Shown here piece by piece: positions 17,822 to 25,254 of a DNA stretch of 64,000 bases. The notes beneath the pieces are model-generated. The model made no database searches, was not told the DNA's origin, and saw nothing but the letters and a program-made list of their open reading frames with translations. Source of the stretch: CAVQWH01 sp963717595 (GTDB lineage: Bacteria; Patescibacteriota; Saccharimonadia; Saccharimonadales; Saccharimonadaceae); NCBI GenBank assembly GCA_963717595.1, contig CAVQWH010000001.1, positions 576,621 to 640,620 of the forward strand, given 5' to 3'. How positions within the stretch are numbered: the stretch's first letter is position 1; every line of letters starts with the position of its first letter. The position numbers and the translations under genes were made by a program.

Positions 17822-19228
17822 TTAATAGTGGATTACTACGGTTGTGCCGATTGGGGCCCAGTCGTAAATCCACTTGGCTTGATCATCGGGTTCATTAACA
17901 CAGCCATGACTCATTGTGTGCCCCCAATTGTGATGCCAGTAAGCGCCATGTAGAGCGTAGTCCTGGTAAAAATAGTTGACCCATGGAACGTTAGGTAAAT
18001 CATAGTAATCACCAGCCGCCTTTGAGCCTCCGACCATTCTTTGGGATGCATATTTTACATAAATATGAAACACGCCTGTTACCGTTTCATGGCCAGGCAC
18101 CCCGCTAGATATAAGGAAATTCCTTACAGGTGTAGCCTCTTCATAGGCGGTAAGTGATTGTTGGGTTAAATTTACTTCAATCCATTTTTTCTCAGCTGTC
18201 ATGTTAACGGTTTTAAAAGGCGTGGTTTTGGTTGCTATTTTGCCGGTGTATGGCTGATTTTGTGATAAGGACTGTATTAACTCGTTAGTTATTTCATCTT
18301 GATTAGTTACAGTTTGCCCGGTTTGCCCTTCTTGCACTACCAGAGCGGAGGATCCATTTTTGTTCTTGATTACATCTTGGTTTTTGGTGGGTGTGTTTAA
18401 ACTATCTGCAACTGAGTTTACATATTGCTTTATTTTTGTCTTGTCTAGGCTAATCTTATAATTTGTTTTAGTTGGCGTAATGTTTACCCAGCTAGCCTTT
18501 TGTGCAACGGTAGGCTGATAAGTAGTACCTGGGGCTGTAAGGGTAACATTGATATCAACGTAGGTCTGAGCTTTTGCGAGAGTTCCTTTTAAATTGGCTG
18601 CTAAGATTGAAGCAGCAGTTTTTTGGTGGCTTACCGGTAGAGTGGTAGATTTTCCACTTGCTACTGCAGTAGCAAGTTTTTTACTCAAGTTATTTGTGTC
18701 TATGGCACTACCGTCTTTTTCGGGTTTGATAACAAATTTACTAGATAACTGACTAAATACTATCTTGGCGTTTATAGGTGGCTGGATAGATACTTTGAGC
18801 TCTTTATCAATATATTTTGAGAGCTGATTTTTGTTTACTGTAACACTGAGATCTACATGACGAGGCTGCCATAAAGCGATGCGGCTCCAAAAACTTTGCC
18901 TATGCTGGTTTAGTAAATTACTGACAGTTTTTTCAACATCTACACTTACACCTAAGTTTTTTAAGTTAGGTTTTATAGAGGTTTTACCATCAGTAATAGT
19001 TACCTTGCTAAGCGTGGATCGCTGCGTAACTATTTTTGTGAGCTGAGATGAGTTTTTACCACTAACTAAAGTGTCTCCAAGATATACATTTGGCAATGCT
19101 TTGCCAGAGAAATATATGGCAGTTGTTGCAGCCATAAATAAAATAACCCCAAACAAACTAGCCATAGATATGCTTAGTTGTTTATGGGTTTTGATGAAAT
19201 TTGATAAATTTTGTCGTTTAAGGACCAT
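17822..19228 (-). CDS. L,D-transpeptidase (YkuD) with N-terminal PG-binding domains
   Basis: The 468-residue protein has an N-terminal membrane anchor (about 18-39) and two repeats of a VanW-like putative peptidoglycan-binding domain (about 45-330). A C-terminal YkuD domain begins KWIEVNLTQQSLTAYE, with the catalytic motif MSHGCVNEP (Cys about 446). Such enzymes form 3-3 crosslinks in peptidoglycan outside the membrane. It is convergent with leuS (8 bp between stops). It fits a Gram-positive-type wall in this lineage. Confidence 0.93.
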   Translation of the reverse strand: MVLKRQNLSNFIKTHKQLSISMASLFGVILFMAATTAIYFSGKALPNVYLGDTLVSGKNSSQLTKIVTQRSTLSKVTITDGKTSIKPNLKNLGVSVDVEKTVSNLLNQHRQSFWSRIALWQPRHVDLSVTVNKNQLSKYIDKELKVSIQPPINAKIVFSQLSSKFVIKPEKDGSAIDTNNLSKKLATAVASGKSTTLPVSHQKTAASILAANLKGTLAKAQTYVDINVTLTAPGTTYQPTVAQKASWVNITPTKTNYKISLDKTKIKQYVNSVADSLNTPTKNQDVIKNKNGSSALVVQEGQTGQTVTNQDEITNELIQSLSQNQPYTGKIATKTTPFKTVNMTAEKKWIEVNLTQQSLTAYEEATPVRNFLISSGVPGHETVTGVFHIYVKYASQRMVGGSKAAGDYYDLPNVPWVNYFYQDYALHGAYWHHNWGHTMSHGCVNEPDDQAKWIYDWAPIGTTVVIHY

Positions 19229-19364
19229 TGTTTTATCCCGAACTCAACCTATATAGATTGTATTATATACCACGCTAATTTGCCAAGCAGTTTGAGATAA
19301 TATGTAGTTTAAGCTATACTGTAAACAAGTTTCTATAACATAAACCAAAAAGGAGTGTTTGTTT

Positions 19365-19514
19365 ATGGCAGAGCCAAAAAAACAGACCAGCCCTCGCAAG
19401 AGTGGCTTACGTCGCAGTCATTTAGCTTTAAAGCTTGCACGTCGTGTTAACGCTAAATCTCCAGTTAAAGCCCATACCACCAAGCGTGAGACTGGTTCAC
19501 GAAAGAAAGGTTAG
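19365..19514 (+). CDS. rpmF: Ribosomal protein bL32
   Basis: A 49-codon gene preceded by the SD AAGGAGTG. It starts MAEPKKQTSPRKSGLRRSHL, the typical L32 opening (A.PKK.TS..R...RRSH), and continues with a basic tail ending GSRKKG. No CxxC zinc knuckle is present, as in many zinc-independent L32 forms. bL32 sits at the peptidyl-transferase side of the 50S subunit. It precedes nusB in a probable operon. Confidence 0.88.
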   Translation: MAEPKKQTSPRKSGLRRSHLALKLARRVNAKSPVKAHTTKRETGSRKKG

Positions 19515-19582
19515 TCTTTAGGTAATCGTGCTTAAAGCTAACAGCCCCGCACTTTAAATATAAATATAAGGAGTCAAGCGCC

Positions 19583-20041
19583 ATGGCATCAAATCGTCAC
19601 CTCGGTCGCATAATTGCCCTACAAACCCTTTATGAATATGATTTTCGTTCTTCGGCTGGAGATGAGCAAACAGATTTAGATCAAATTTTAGAACGCAATT
19701 TAGAGCGTTATAAAAAAACTGTTGATGATAAAGAGTTTGTAGAACAATTAGTTCGCGGCGTGGCAAAAAGTGGCAAAGAGCTAGATGCTATCATTCAGCC
19801 CGTAGCACCGGATTGGCCGATAGATCAAATTGCAAAGGTTGACCACGTTATTTTGCAGATTGCCACTTTTGAACTAAAAGAGCTAAAAGATGTTGTGCCA
19901 CCCAAGGTAGTAATTAACGAGGCGGTTGAGCTAGCAAAAGCATTTGGCTCTGACAGTTCATCTAAGTTTATTAATGGTGTTCTAGGGACTGTCTACAAAA
20001 CGCTGACCAAGGAGTTACCAGATGAAGAAGCCAAAGTTTAA
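19583..20041 (+). CDS. nusB: Transcription antitermination factor NusB
   Basis: The 152-residue all-helical protein has the NusB signature: RIIALQTLYEYDF (9-21), then IDQIAKVDHVILQIATFEL and VVINEAVELAKAFGSDSSSKFINGVLG. NusB binds boxA RNA with S10 to support rRNA antitermination. The C-terminal end overlaps the next gene (a Nudix protein) by 20 bp, so they are coupled. The SD AAGGAG lies upstream of ATG 19583. Confidence 0.95.
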   Translation: MASNRHLGRIIALQTLYEYDFRSSAGDEQTDLDQILERNLERYKKTVDDKEFVEQLVRGVAKSGKELDAIIQPVAPDWPIDQIAKVDHVILQIATFELKELKDVVPPKVVINEAVELAKAFGSDSSSKFINGVLGTVYKTLTKELPDEEAKV

Positions 20042-20514
20042 CCAATTTAAGAAGTATTTCAAACGTAAATCGTCTATTCAAGAAATTACCCGTGAGCCAA
20101 CCGCCGGTGGTGTAATTTTTCGCCGTAATAAAAAGGGTGAAATTGAAATTTTATTAATTCAAGATTCAAAAGATCGCTGGACTATTCCTAAAGGCCACAT
20201 TGAAGAAGGTGAAACTGCCGAGCAAACTGCTCTTCGCGAAATTCATGAAGAAGCGGGTTCTAGATAAGACCAAAGCTTTGGGCTGGTTAGGTAAAATTAA
20301 CTTTCGTTATCGCCGTTTGAACACACTGGTTTTAATGACAACTCAAATTTACCTAGTTCATGCTAAAGCGGATACAGATAAAATCAAAAAAGAAAAATGG
20401 ATGAACGACATCAAGTGGTTTAGCTTTAACGAAGCGCTAGACAAAATTGAGTATGAAGATATCGGCAAGCTGATTTTACTTGCTAAGAAACGAATTCGCG
20501 AGGCAGGTCTTTAA
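20022..20514 (+). CDS. Nudix hydrolase, apparent 1-base insertion
   Basis: Nudix enzymes hydrolyse nucleoside diphosphates linked to another group. The start MKKPKFNQFKKYF is followed by AGGVIFRRNKKGEIEILLI and the Nudix box GHIEEGETAEQ then REIHEEAG. The frame breaks at GSR plus stop because of one extra T at 20258-20259. Removing it continues LDKTKALGWLGKINF to KRIREAGL at 20514, for about 163 residues. Context (nusB before, rnc 2 bp after) suggests one operon. An assembly indel is the simplest reading. Confidence 0.85.
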
Positions 20515-20516
20515 GT

Positions 20517-21223
20517 ATGCAAGGCGTAGACATTAGCCCATATAAAGAGTTTGCCAAATCTAAGTTGGGTTTTGAGTTTAATAATATAGAACTATTAGTA
20601 ACATCCCTGACTCACAGAAGTTACGTTAATGAGCATAAAAAAAGCACCAAGGAGCATAACGAGCGGCTAGAGTTTTTAGGGGACGCTGTCCTTGAGTTAG
20701 TAGTAACAGACTTTTTGTATAAGAACTACCGCGAGCCGGAGGGTGTATTAACCAGCTGGCGGGCAGCTTTGGTGCGAACTGAAAGCATCGGCGCAGCAGG
20801 TGAGCAATTAGGCTACGCCCCTTTACTTCGCTTAAGTCGTGGCGAAAAACGAGGCAGTGAGCGTGCTAGACAACAGATAACCGCCAATGCTTTTGAAGCA
20901 GTAGTAGGAGCAATATATTTAGACCAAGGTTATGAAGCCGCCACTAAAGTAATTAATGAGTATATTTTAAATCGCTTGGAAAAAATTCTTGAGGACGAAA
21001 GTTGGCGCGATCCTAAGTCTAGGCTACAAGAAGTTGCCCAGCGAATAGATAATCACACACCTGTATATAAGGTTTTGGAAGAAGAAGGTCAGACCACGAC
21101 AAAATGTTTACCTTAGGTGTATTTGTAAATAAGCGCTTGCTTGGAAAAGGCAGCGGCCTATCCAAGCAAGTTGCCCAGCAGCAGGCCGCCCAAGCCGCTC
21201 TAAAAAAATACGACTCTGATTAA
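20517..21223 (+). CDS. rnc: Ribonuclease III, apparent 1-base deletion
   Basis: RNase III processes rRNA precursors and cuts double-stranded RNA. The catalytic domain shows ERLEFLGDAVLELVVTDFLY (about 43-62) and the second acidic cluster ANAFEAVVGAIYLDQGYE. The dsRBD begins DPKSRLQEVAQ. The frame stops at TTTKCLP, but adding one C near 21089 continues GPDHDKMFTLGVFVNKRL to KKYDSD at 21223, restoring a normal protein of about 235 residues. It follows the Nudix gene by 2 bp. The same transcript runs into the structured RNA at 21240. Confidence 0.92.
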
Positions 21224-21321
21224 CAGAGCCGTTAAGGTTATTTCCCGGACCAGAACGTAAAGTTCTGGCACAGCTCACGGATATTCCGTGCCGGGTTCGG
21301 TCTGTGGTGGACGAAAAGATG
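21224..21321. ncRNA. Structured RNA element, copy 1 (3' of a small membrane gene)
   Basis: The 98 bp between the convergent stops of rnc and the small minus-strand gene share a motif with 35879-35984. Shared blocks are TTTCCC.GACCAGA, a 7-bp hairpin CCAGAAC/GTTCTGG, GGCACAG, a variable hairpin (here CACGG/CCGTG), and GTGCCGGGTTC then CTGTG. CACAG/CTGTG can close a stem around the variable hairpin, and GGCAC/GTGCC is an alternative pairing. Orientation is uncertain. As the 3' UTR of the minus-strand gene it would follow the stop at 21322 directly. I cannot match it to a named RNA class. Confidence 0.6.
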
Positions 21322-21588
21322 TCACCGGTAGTACGGTTCTCTGTGTGCGTGTCGCGGAAGTTCCGGAGGATTATCTATCCTGATAATCCGATCCGTTGGT
21401 AATTTCAGGGTGCTATGTAGTATGGCACCCACGGTAATCACCGCCGCCACTATTAAGGTCATGGCGAAGATACCCAATCCTACGAGCGTGTCCGACAGCG
21501 CCACAGCAAAAAGCAACGTTGCGATTACGCACCAAATAAGCGTCTCCATATCTATGTGGATAACGGCAGAGCTAACTAGCGCCTCCAT
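21322..21588 (-). CDS. Small membrane protein of unknown family (cassette C)
   Basis: The 88-residue product has an N-terminal amphipathic stretch, two membrane segments (about 14-31 and 35-58) and a polar Arg/His-rich tail (HAHREPYYR). The family is not recognised. It stands alone, with its own promoter (21644-21672), a leader of about 50 nt and a structured 3' end. The leader segment GACGAAAGG just before the start codon can pair over 9 bp with CUUUUCGUC right after the stop. GC content and codons look higher in GC than the flanking rnc and rpsP. Confidence 0.6.
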   Translation of the reverse strand: MEALVSSAVIHIDMETLIWCVIATLLFAVALSDTLVGLGIFAMTLIVAAVITVGAILHSTLKLPTDRIIRIDNPPELPRHAHREPYYR

Positions 21589-21643
21589 GCTCTACAACCT
21601 TTCGTCGCAGGTTCAAGAAAACTTCAAAGCCTTCCTTTCAGTT

Positions 21644-21672
21644 ATTAAAACATACTGTTAGCAAAATATCAA
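21644..21672 (-). promoter_or_regulatory. Promoter of cassette C
   Basis: On the minus strand TTGATA (21672-21667), a 17-base spacer and TTTAAT (21649-21644). The transcript would start near 21637 and read GAAAGGAAGGCTTTGAAG before the gene. Confidence 0.55.
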
Positions 21673-21759
21673 GCATCCAAGCTGTTGACTAGGGGAAGTA
21701 AACCGAGTAAAATAGGTCGAAGTTGATATAACAAAGTTTAAAGAGGATTAGAATAAAAT

Positions 21760-22254
21760 ATGCTCGCAATTCGTTTGCAACGCGTAGGCCGCAAGGGCTA
21801 CCCAGTTTATCGCGTCGCCGTGCAAGAAGCCCAGCGCCATCCATCTAGCGGAAGGGTAGTTGCCTATGTCGGTAGTTATAACCCGCACACTAAAGAAGTA
21901 AAGTTTAACACCGAAAAAATAAACTTCTACTTAAAGAACGGCGCCCAGCCTACACCTAGAGTAGTTAAGCTACTTAAGGAAGAAAAAATTAAATTGCCTG
22001 ATTGGGTAAGCCAGCCTGATAAAAAATCAGCATCTATCAAAAATCCGTCTAAGCTGCGTAAAAACCAACCTGATGAGCCGGCAGAAGAAGCAGTTGCGGC
22101 TGCTCCTAGCGAAGAAGCGGAAACTCCAGCAGAAAATGAGCCGGCAAAAGAGGAAGCTGAAACTTCGCCAAAAGAAGAAAAATCTTCCGAGGCAAACGAC
22201 AGCCAAGAGCCTGAATCAAAAGACGAAGAAAAGTCTGAAGAAGCTAAAGCTTAA
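21760..22254 (+). CDS. rpsP: Ribosomal protein bS16 with a long acidic tail
   Basis: The first about 80 residues are canonical S16 (MLAIRLQRVGRKGYPVYRVA, then VAYVGSYNPHTK and YLKNGAQPTPRV). About 80 further residues are almost entirely Glu/Lys/Ala/Ser/Pro low-complexity (AEEAVAAAPSEEAETPAENE). S16 stabilises the 30S body. The tail is unusually long for the family and is probably disordered. khpA, 80 bp downstream, ends in a similar acidic tail. The SD AAAGAGGATTAG precedes ATG 21760. Confidence 0.95.
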   Translation: MLAIRLQRVGRKGYPVYRVAVQEAQRHPSSGRVVAYVGSYNPHTKEVKFNTEKINFYLKNGAQPTPRVVKLLKEEKIKLPDWVSQPDKKSASIKNPSKLRKNQPDEPAEEAVAAAPSEEAETPAENEPAKEEAETSPKEEKSSEANDSQEPESKDEEKSEEAKA

Positions 22255-22334
22255 AAACTAGCAACTTATTTGTATCTAAGCTACAATTATATTGTCAGAT
22301 ATTTCAACGTGAGGCTTAAAAAGGAGGAGCTACC

Positions 22335-22751
22335 GTGGCGACAACAATTGATCAGCAATTCATAGAATATATAGTTAAAGAATTAGTCAGCAACCCAGAT
22401 GACGTTAAAATAGAAAGACGTATCGATGAAAAAGGCGTGCTTTTAGAACTGACCGTTAATCCGGAAGATCTCGGACGGGTTATTGGCAAACGCGGCATGA
22501 CTGCTCAAAGTTTACGCACGTTGCTACGTGCCCTGGGAACCAAAAACGATGCTCGTTATAATTTAAAAATTGTTAATAATGATGGCGACCAACCGGCGCC
22601 TAAACCACCAAAAACTGACGATAATTCAGTATCAGACGACACAAATGATGAGTCGTCAACAGAGGAAAATACTGAATCTGTGGAAAAAGATTCAGATTTA
22701 ACAAAAAAGACTAGAAAAGAGCTTGCCGAGCTCGACGATCTTGATATATAA
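22335..22751 (+). CDS. khpA: KH-domain RNA-binding protein KhpA with acidic tail
   Basis: The 138-residue protein begins with a KhpA/YlqC KH domain: FIEYIVKELVSNPDDVKI, GRVIGKRGMTAQSLRTLL (the GxxG loop is GKRG) and NLKIV at about residue 78. The remaining 55 residues are Asp/Ser/Glu-rich. KhpA partners with KhpB in RNA binding and cell elongation control in Gram-positives. The order rpsP-khpA-(...)-trmD is the classic arrangement, here split by two inserted cassettes. A strong SD (AAGGAGGAGC) lies before a GTG start at 22335. Confidence 0.9.
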   Translation: MATTIDQQFIEYIVKELVSNPDDVKIERRIDEKGVLLELTVNPEDLGRVIGKRGMTAQSLRTLLRALGTKNDARYNLKIVNNDGDQPAPKPPKTDDNSVSDDTNDESSTEENTESVEKDSDLTKKTRKELAELDDLDI

Positions 22752-22823
22752 TAACCACAGTCTAAATGACTTCTAAGTTACACAAGCTCGTGCGAGCAAT
22801 TTAGATTGAGAGCTTTATGTGTT

Positions 22824-22857
22824 AAAAGAACCCGCTTTTTATTGGGTTCTTTTATTT
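22824..22857 (+). terminator. Rho-independent terminator after khpA
   Basis: AAAAGAACCC (22824-22833) pairs with GGGTTCTTTT (22844-22853) across a 10-base loop and is followed by ATTTAT. It closes the rpsP-khpA transcript before cassette A. Confidence 0.85.
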
Positions 22858-22884
22858 ATAAAATTTAATGATTGCAATAAAAAA

Positions 22885-22939
22885 GACAAGTAGGTAGGTT
22901 TTGGTTGTGGGCAGGCGCGGGCTTTAACCCGCACCTGCC
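22885..22939 (-). terminator. 3' hairpin and leader-complementary tail of cassette A
   Basis: On the minus strand GGCAGGTGCGGG/CCCGCGCCTGCC (22939-22928 with 22921-22910) forms a 12-bp stem with one G-U pair that is only possible in the minus-strand RNA. About 12 nt later comes CCTACCTACTTGTC (22898-22885), complementary to the cassette's own leader at 23681-23669 (13 bp, one G-U), followed by a run of T. Confidence 0.7.
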
Positions 22940-22946
22940 TGAAACC

Positions 22947-23540
22947 TTATGCCGCTGCGATCTTTTCTAGGCCTACTTCGATGTCCGTATCCTCCTCTTC
23001 GCCTTCAATAGCGAAGAGATCGGGGGGAGTACCACTTGCATCCGGTTCGAAACTAGCCAGCAGCTTATCTGCTTCGGCTTTGGCGTTGTGTGACGACTTG
23101 AGGATTCGACCCTTGCTGTCGAGTAGCACGATGCCGCGCTTCTCTTTGGAAATGCAGATTTTGACGATGAACCACAGGCCGCCGATTTTGCTGTAAGGAA
23201 TGAATACTTGAGGCAGAATGATGCATCCACCCTCTTCGTACGCCTTGGTGAAGTGCTCAGGGCGCAATATTTTCTCTAGAAAGAGATGTACTGCTTCCCG
23301 GCGGCCGATTCGGACTTGAGCGATTAGATCACCTTTATCCGTGCTCAGCATTCTCTCCAACTTTGAATGTACTACCCCTAAAGTAGTCTCCTCTAGGGCG
23401 ATTTCCTCTGGATCGTGTTCCACGGTGCGGCCATAGGAGCCGGTATTCTCAGCCCACATGCCGTTGCCGGTTCTCTCACCTTCAGCACCGAAGATAAATA
23501 CAATCTCTCCCTCGGCGTAGTAATTCAGACCTCTTGGCAT
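22947..23540 (-). CDS. Unknown protein, paralogue of the divergent gene (cassette A)
   Basis: The ATG at 23540 (MPRGLNYYAEGEIVFIFG) follows AAGGAAGGAAA and gives 197 residues. Upstream codons are open but overlap a leader terminator. The core GDLIAQVRIGRREAVHLFLE, then KAYEEGG, LPQVFIP and LDSKGRIL aligns by eye with the neighbour at 23866 (EDKIAQLHLCPEAAVLLFLE, KAVEKDG, IPKFNI, ADNEGNML), so the two are paralogues facing away from each other. The C-terminus is acidic (EGEEEDTDIEVG). No known domain is recognised. It is GC-rich relative to khpA and trmD and looks like inserted DNA. Confidence 0.65.
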   Translation of the reverse strand: MPRGLNYYAEGEIVFIFGAEGERTGNGMWAENTGSYGRTVEHDPEEIALEETTLGVVHSKLERMLSTDKGDLIAQVRIGRREAVHLFLEKILRPEHFTKAYEEGGCIILPQVFIPYSKIGGLWFIVKICISKEKRGIVLLDSKGRILKSSHNAKAEADKLLASFEPDASGTPPDLFAIEGEEEDTDIEVGLEKIAAA

Positions 23541-23600
23541 GACACTAGTTTCCTTCCTTGAGTAACCCATTTTAACAGGAGTGTACTGGCACGATGTTCC

Positions 23601-23665
23601 CAAAAAACAAAACGAGATGTGGAATTAAGCCACAAAAACAAATTGTGCCCTAGCTCCACATCTCG
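23601..23665 (-). promoter_or_regulatory. Attenuator-like terminator in the leader of cassette A
   Basis: In the minus-strand RNA CGAGATGTGGA (23665-23655) pairs with TCCACATCTCG (23623-23613), 11 bp perfect, with a smaller CACAA/TTGTG hairpin inside. It is followed at once by TTTTGTTTTTTG. This is a strong intrinsic terminator about 65 nt before the gene start. The gene can only be expressed by read-through or antitermination, unless another promoter lies within the last 60 nt. Just upstream, AGGTGGTAGCGAGA resembles the T-box consensus, but no stem I is present. Confidence 0.65.
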
Positions 23666-23726
23666 CTACCACCTACTTGTCAATGTACTCTGGAGTATAT
23701 ATCTACACTCAACAAAGTTACCGTAT

Positions 23727-23755
23727 ATTTTAAACCTGATCAGCTAAAAAGTCAA
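23727..23755 (-). promoter_or_regulatory. Promoter of cassette A
   Basis: Minus strand TTGACT (23755-23750), 17-base spacer, TAAAAT (23732-23727), then ATACGGTAACTTTGTTGAG. Both hexamers and the initial transcribed sequence resemble those of cassettes B and F. Confidence 0.75.
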
Positions 23756-23766
23756 TTTATAATCTG

Positions 23767-23795
23767 TTGCATAAATGTCAATATTGTACTAAAAT
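23767..23795 (+). promoter_or_regulatory. Promoter of cassette B
   Basis: TTGCAT (23767-23772), 17-base spacer, TAAAAT (23790-23795), followed by AATATAAGTTTCGTTGAGG. The stretch CTAAAATAATATA then GTTTCGTTGAGG is shared almost base for base with cassette F (minus strand, 62087-62060). The leader then forms a GTCAAG/CTTGAC hairpin with an inner GCTTC/GAAGC at 23814-23840. Confidence 0.75.
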
Positions 23796-23865
23796 AATAT
23801 AAGTTTCGTTGAGGTCAAGAGGCTTCCGAAGCACCTTGACAGGCAGACAAAATAGGAAGGCGCTA

Positions 23866-24297
23866 ATGAGTACTACTGAAATTGCAGGGGATAATTACTC
23901 GTTGAAAGAGGGCGTAGAGATTATTGAGTTCTTTGGGTACAAAGGGTTCAAATTGTCCGATGAAAGCTGGTTCATAGTTCCTCTTGAGGATGATGAGAGG
24001 TTCATGGAAATTGATCCCAACGAACAAGCGTCTGATTCTATTAGGGGCTGTATTCAGGAAGACGTGGAGTCTGGTAGCGAGGATAAGATCGCTCAGCTGC
24101 ATCTTTGTCCTGAGGCCGCAGTGCTTCTATTTCTCGAGGGCAAACTTACCAAAAGCAATCTCAGAAAAGCTGTCGAGAAAGATGGCCTCCTCGAAATTCC
24201 CAAGTTCAACATCGAGGACCGCACCCTTACTCTTAAAGTGATTGCGGGGTATGAGTATGATGCAGTCACTGCGGATAATGAGGGGAATATGCTCTGA
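23866..24297 (+). CDS. Unknown protein, paralogue of the divergent gene (cassette B)
   Basis: The chosen ATG at 23866 follows TAGGAAGGCGCTA and gives 143 residues starting MSTTEIAGDNYSLKEGVEII. Upstream in-frame codons to 23809 lie in the leader hairpin. The fold appears mixed alpha/beta and acidic. The region SEDKIAQLHLCPEAAVLLFL to VTADNEGNML matches the paralogue at 22947-23540. The function is unknown. It is a stand-alone unit with its own promoter and terminator, and with cassette A it separates khpA from trmD. Confidence 0.7.
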   Translation: MSTTEIAGDNYSLKEGVEIIEFFGYKGFKLSDESWFIVPLEDDERFMEIDPNEQASDSIRGCIQEDVESGSEDKIAQLHLCPEAAVLLFLEGKLTKSNLRKAVEKDGLLEIPKFNIEDRTLTLKVIAGYEYDAVTADNEGNML

Positions 24298-24310
24298 AAC
24301 TTGGGCTGAC

Positions 24311-24355
24311 ACACAGGACGTAGGCGCTTTAATTGGTGCCTACGTCCGCATGTGT
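24311..24355 (+). terminator. Terminator hairpin of cassette B
   Basis: GGACGTAGGCGC (24316-24327) pairs with GGTGCCTACGTCC (24335-24347), and ACACA/TGTGT extends the base of the stem. A T-rich stretch follows about 10 bases later. Confidence 0.75.
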
Positions 24356-24415
24356 TTCCTGTCTAGTTTTTCTGCTTGTCATTATTTTATTTTTAAAACT
24401 GATAAAATTATATAA

Positions 24416-25069
24416 ATGAAGATTCAAATTATTACACTGTTTCCGGAAGCCATAGAGCCTTATTTAAATGCTAGTATGCTTTGGAAGGCCAAAGACAAGG
24501 GCTTGGTAGAGTATAGACTAATAAATTTAAGAGAATTTGGCATAGGGCCTAGAAAGCAAGTGGACGATACGCCGTATGGCGGAGGTGATGGCATGGTACT
24601 AAAGCCAGAGCCGATTGTGGCAGCGATTGAGTTTGCTAAAAAAGAAGATCCAGCCGCCCAGGTTATCTTACCAACACCTCGTGGCCAAACTTATAAGCAG
24701 TCTATTGCTAAAAATTTAGCTGCTAATAAAAAGGGACTCATTATAATTTGCCCACGCTATGAGGGTTATGATGAACGTATTGTTAAGTATGTTGATAAGC
24801 AGATCTGTATTGGGAATTATATTTTGACTGGTGGTGAATTGCCGGCAATGGTAATTGTTGATAGCGTAGTACGGCTTTTACCGGGAGTATTAGGCGGCGA
24901 AAATTCCACTGAGATTGAATCTTTTCAGCAAGATGATAAAAATATAGAATTTCCCCAATATACTCGTCCGGAAGATTTTCGGGGCCTTAGGGTTCCGCAA
25001 GTACTTTTAAGTGGTCATCACGACGAAATTGCCAAATGGCGCAAAGGAAGTAGCTCTAAAATCAAATAA
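24416..25069 (+). CDS. trmD: tRNA (guanine-N1-)-methyltransferase
   Basis: The 217-residue SPOUT methyltransferase makes m1G37 in tRNA and prevents frameshifting. Diagnostic parts are MKIQIITLFPEAIEPYL, DDTPYGGGDGMVLKPEP, the trefoil-knot segment IIICPRYEGYDERI and GNYILTGGELPAMVIVD (about 132-148), then a shortened C-terminal domain with LSGHHDEIAKWR. It is about 25-30 residues shorter than E. coli TrmD. TAAAAT at 24403-24408 lies 7 nt before the ATG, so the message may be leaderless. Confidence 0.96.
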   Translation: MKIQIITLFPEAIEPYLNASMLWKAKDKGLVEYRLINLREFGIGPRKQVDDTPYGGGDGMVLKPEPIVAAIEFAKKEDPAAQVILPTPRGQTYKQSIAKNLAANKKGLIIICPRYEGYDERIVKYVDKQICIGNYILTGGELPAMVIVDSVVRLLPGVLGGENSTEIESFQQDDKNIEFPQYTRPEDFRGLRVPQVLLSGHHDEIAKWRKGSSSKIK

Positions 25070-25095
25070 CCTAGACTACAGGAGTCTAGGTTATT
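25065..25095 (+). terminator. Terminator after trmD
   Basis: AATAACCTAGACT (25065-25077) pairs perfectly over 13 bp with AGTCTAGGTTATT (25083-25095) across a 5-base loop. The 5' arm includes the trmD stop codon. It is palindromic enough to be bidirectional. Confidence 0.8.
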
Positions 25096-25254
25096 CCGTT
25101 GTGGTGGATGTCGTATAGCGAATCAAACACCTTTGTTTTTGGTTTTTGTTTTTCCTATTCGCTTGCAATTACTGTAAATGCTTACAAAATAAAACGCAAG
25201 CACTTTTGCATAAAATACAACGGTATATAAATAACAAGGCGTATAATAGTAGCA

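Larger units (their letters stand above)
23541..23865. other. Divergent control region between cassettes A and B
   Basis: About 325 bases without a gene. It holds back-to-back promoters (23727-23755 for A, 23767-23795 for B), a long leader for A with a terminator-type structure at 23601-23665, and a short leader hairpin for B at 23814-23840. Confidence 0.7.

Noticed and set aside
21240..21318. SRP RNA or c-di-GMP riboswitch in the C/D element
   Set aside because: GTGCCGGG recalls SRP RNA, but the GGAAGGAAGCA loop is absent, and the GEMM conserved core is not present.
23601..23700. Canonical T-box riboswitch upstream of cassette A
   Set aside because: AGGTGGTAGCGAGA before a terminator resembles a T-box, but only about 60 nt precede it, with no stem I or specifier loop, and the gene is not an amino-acid or tRNA gene.
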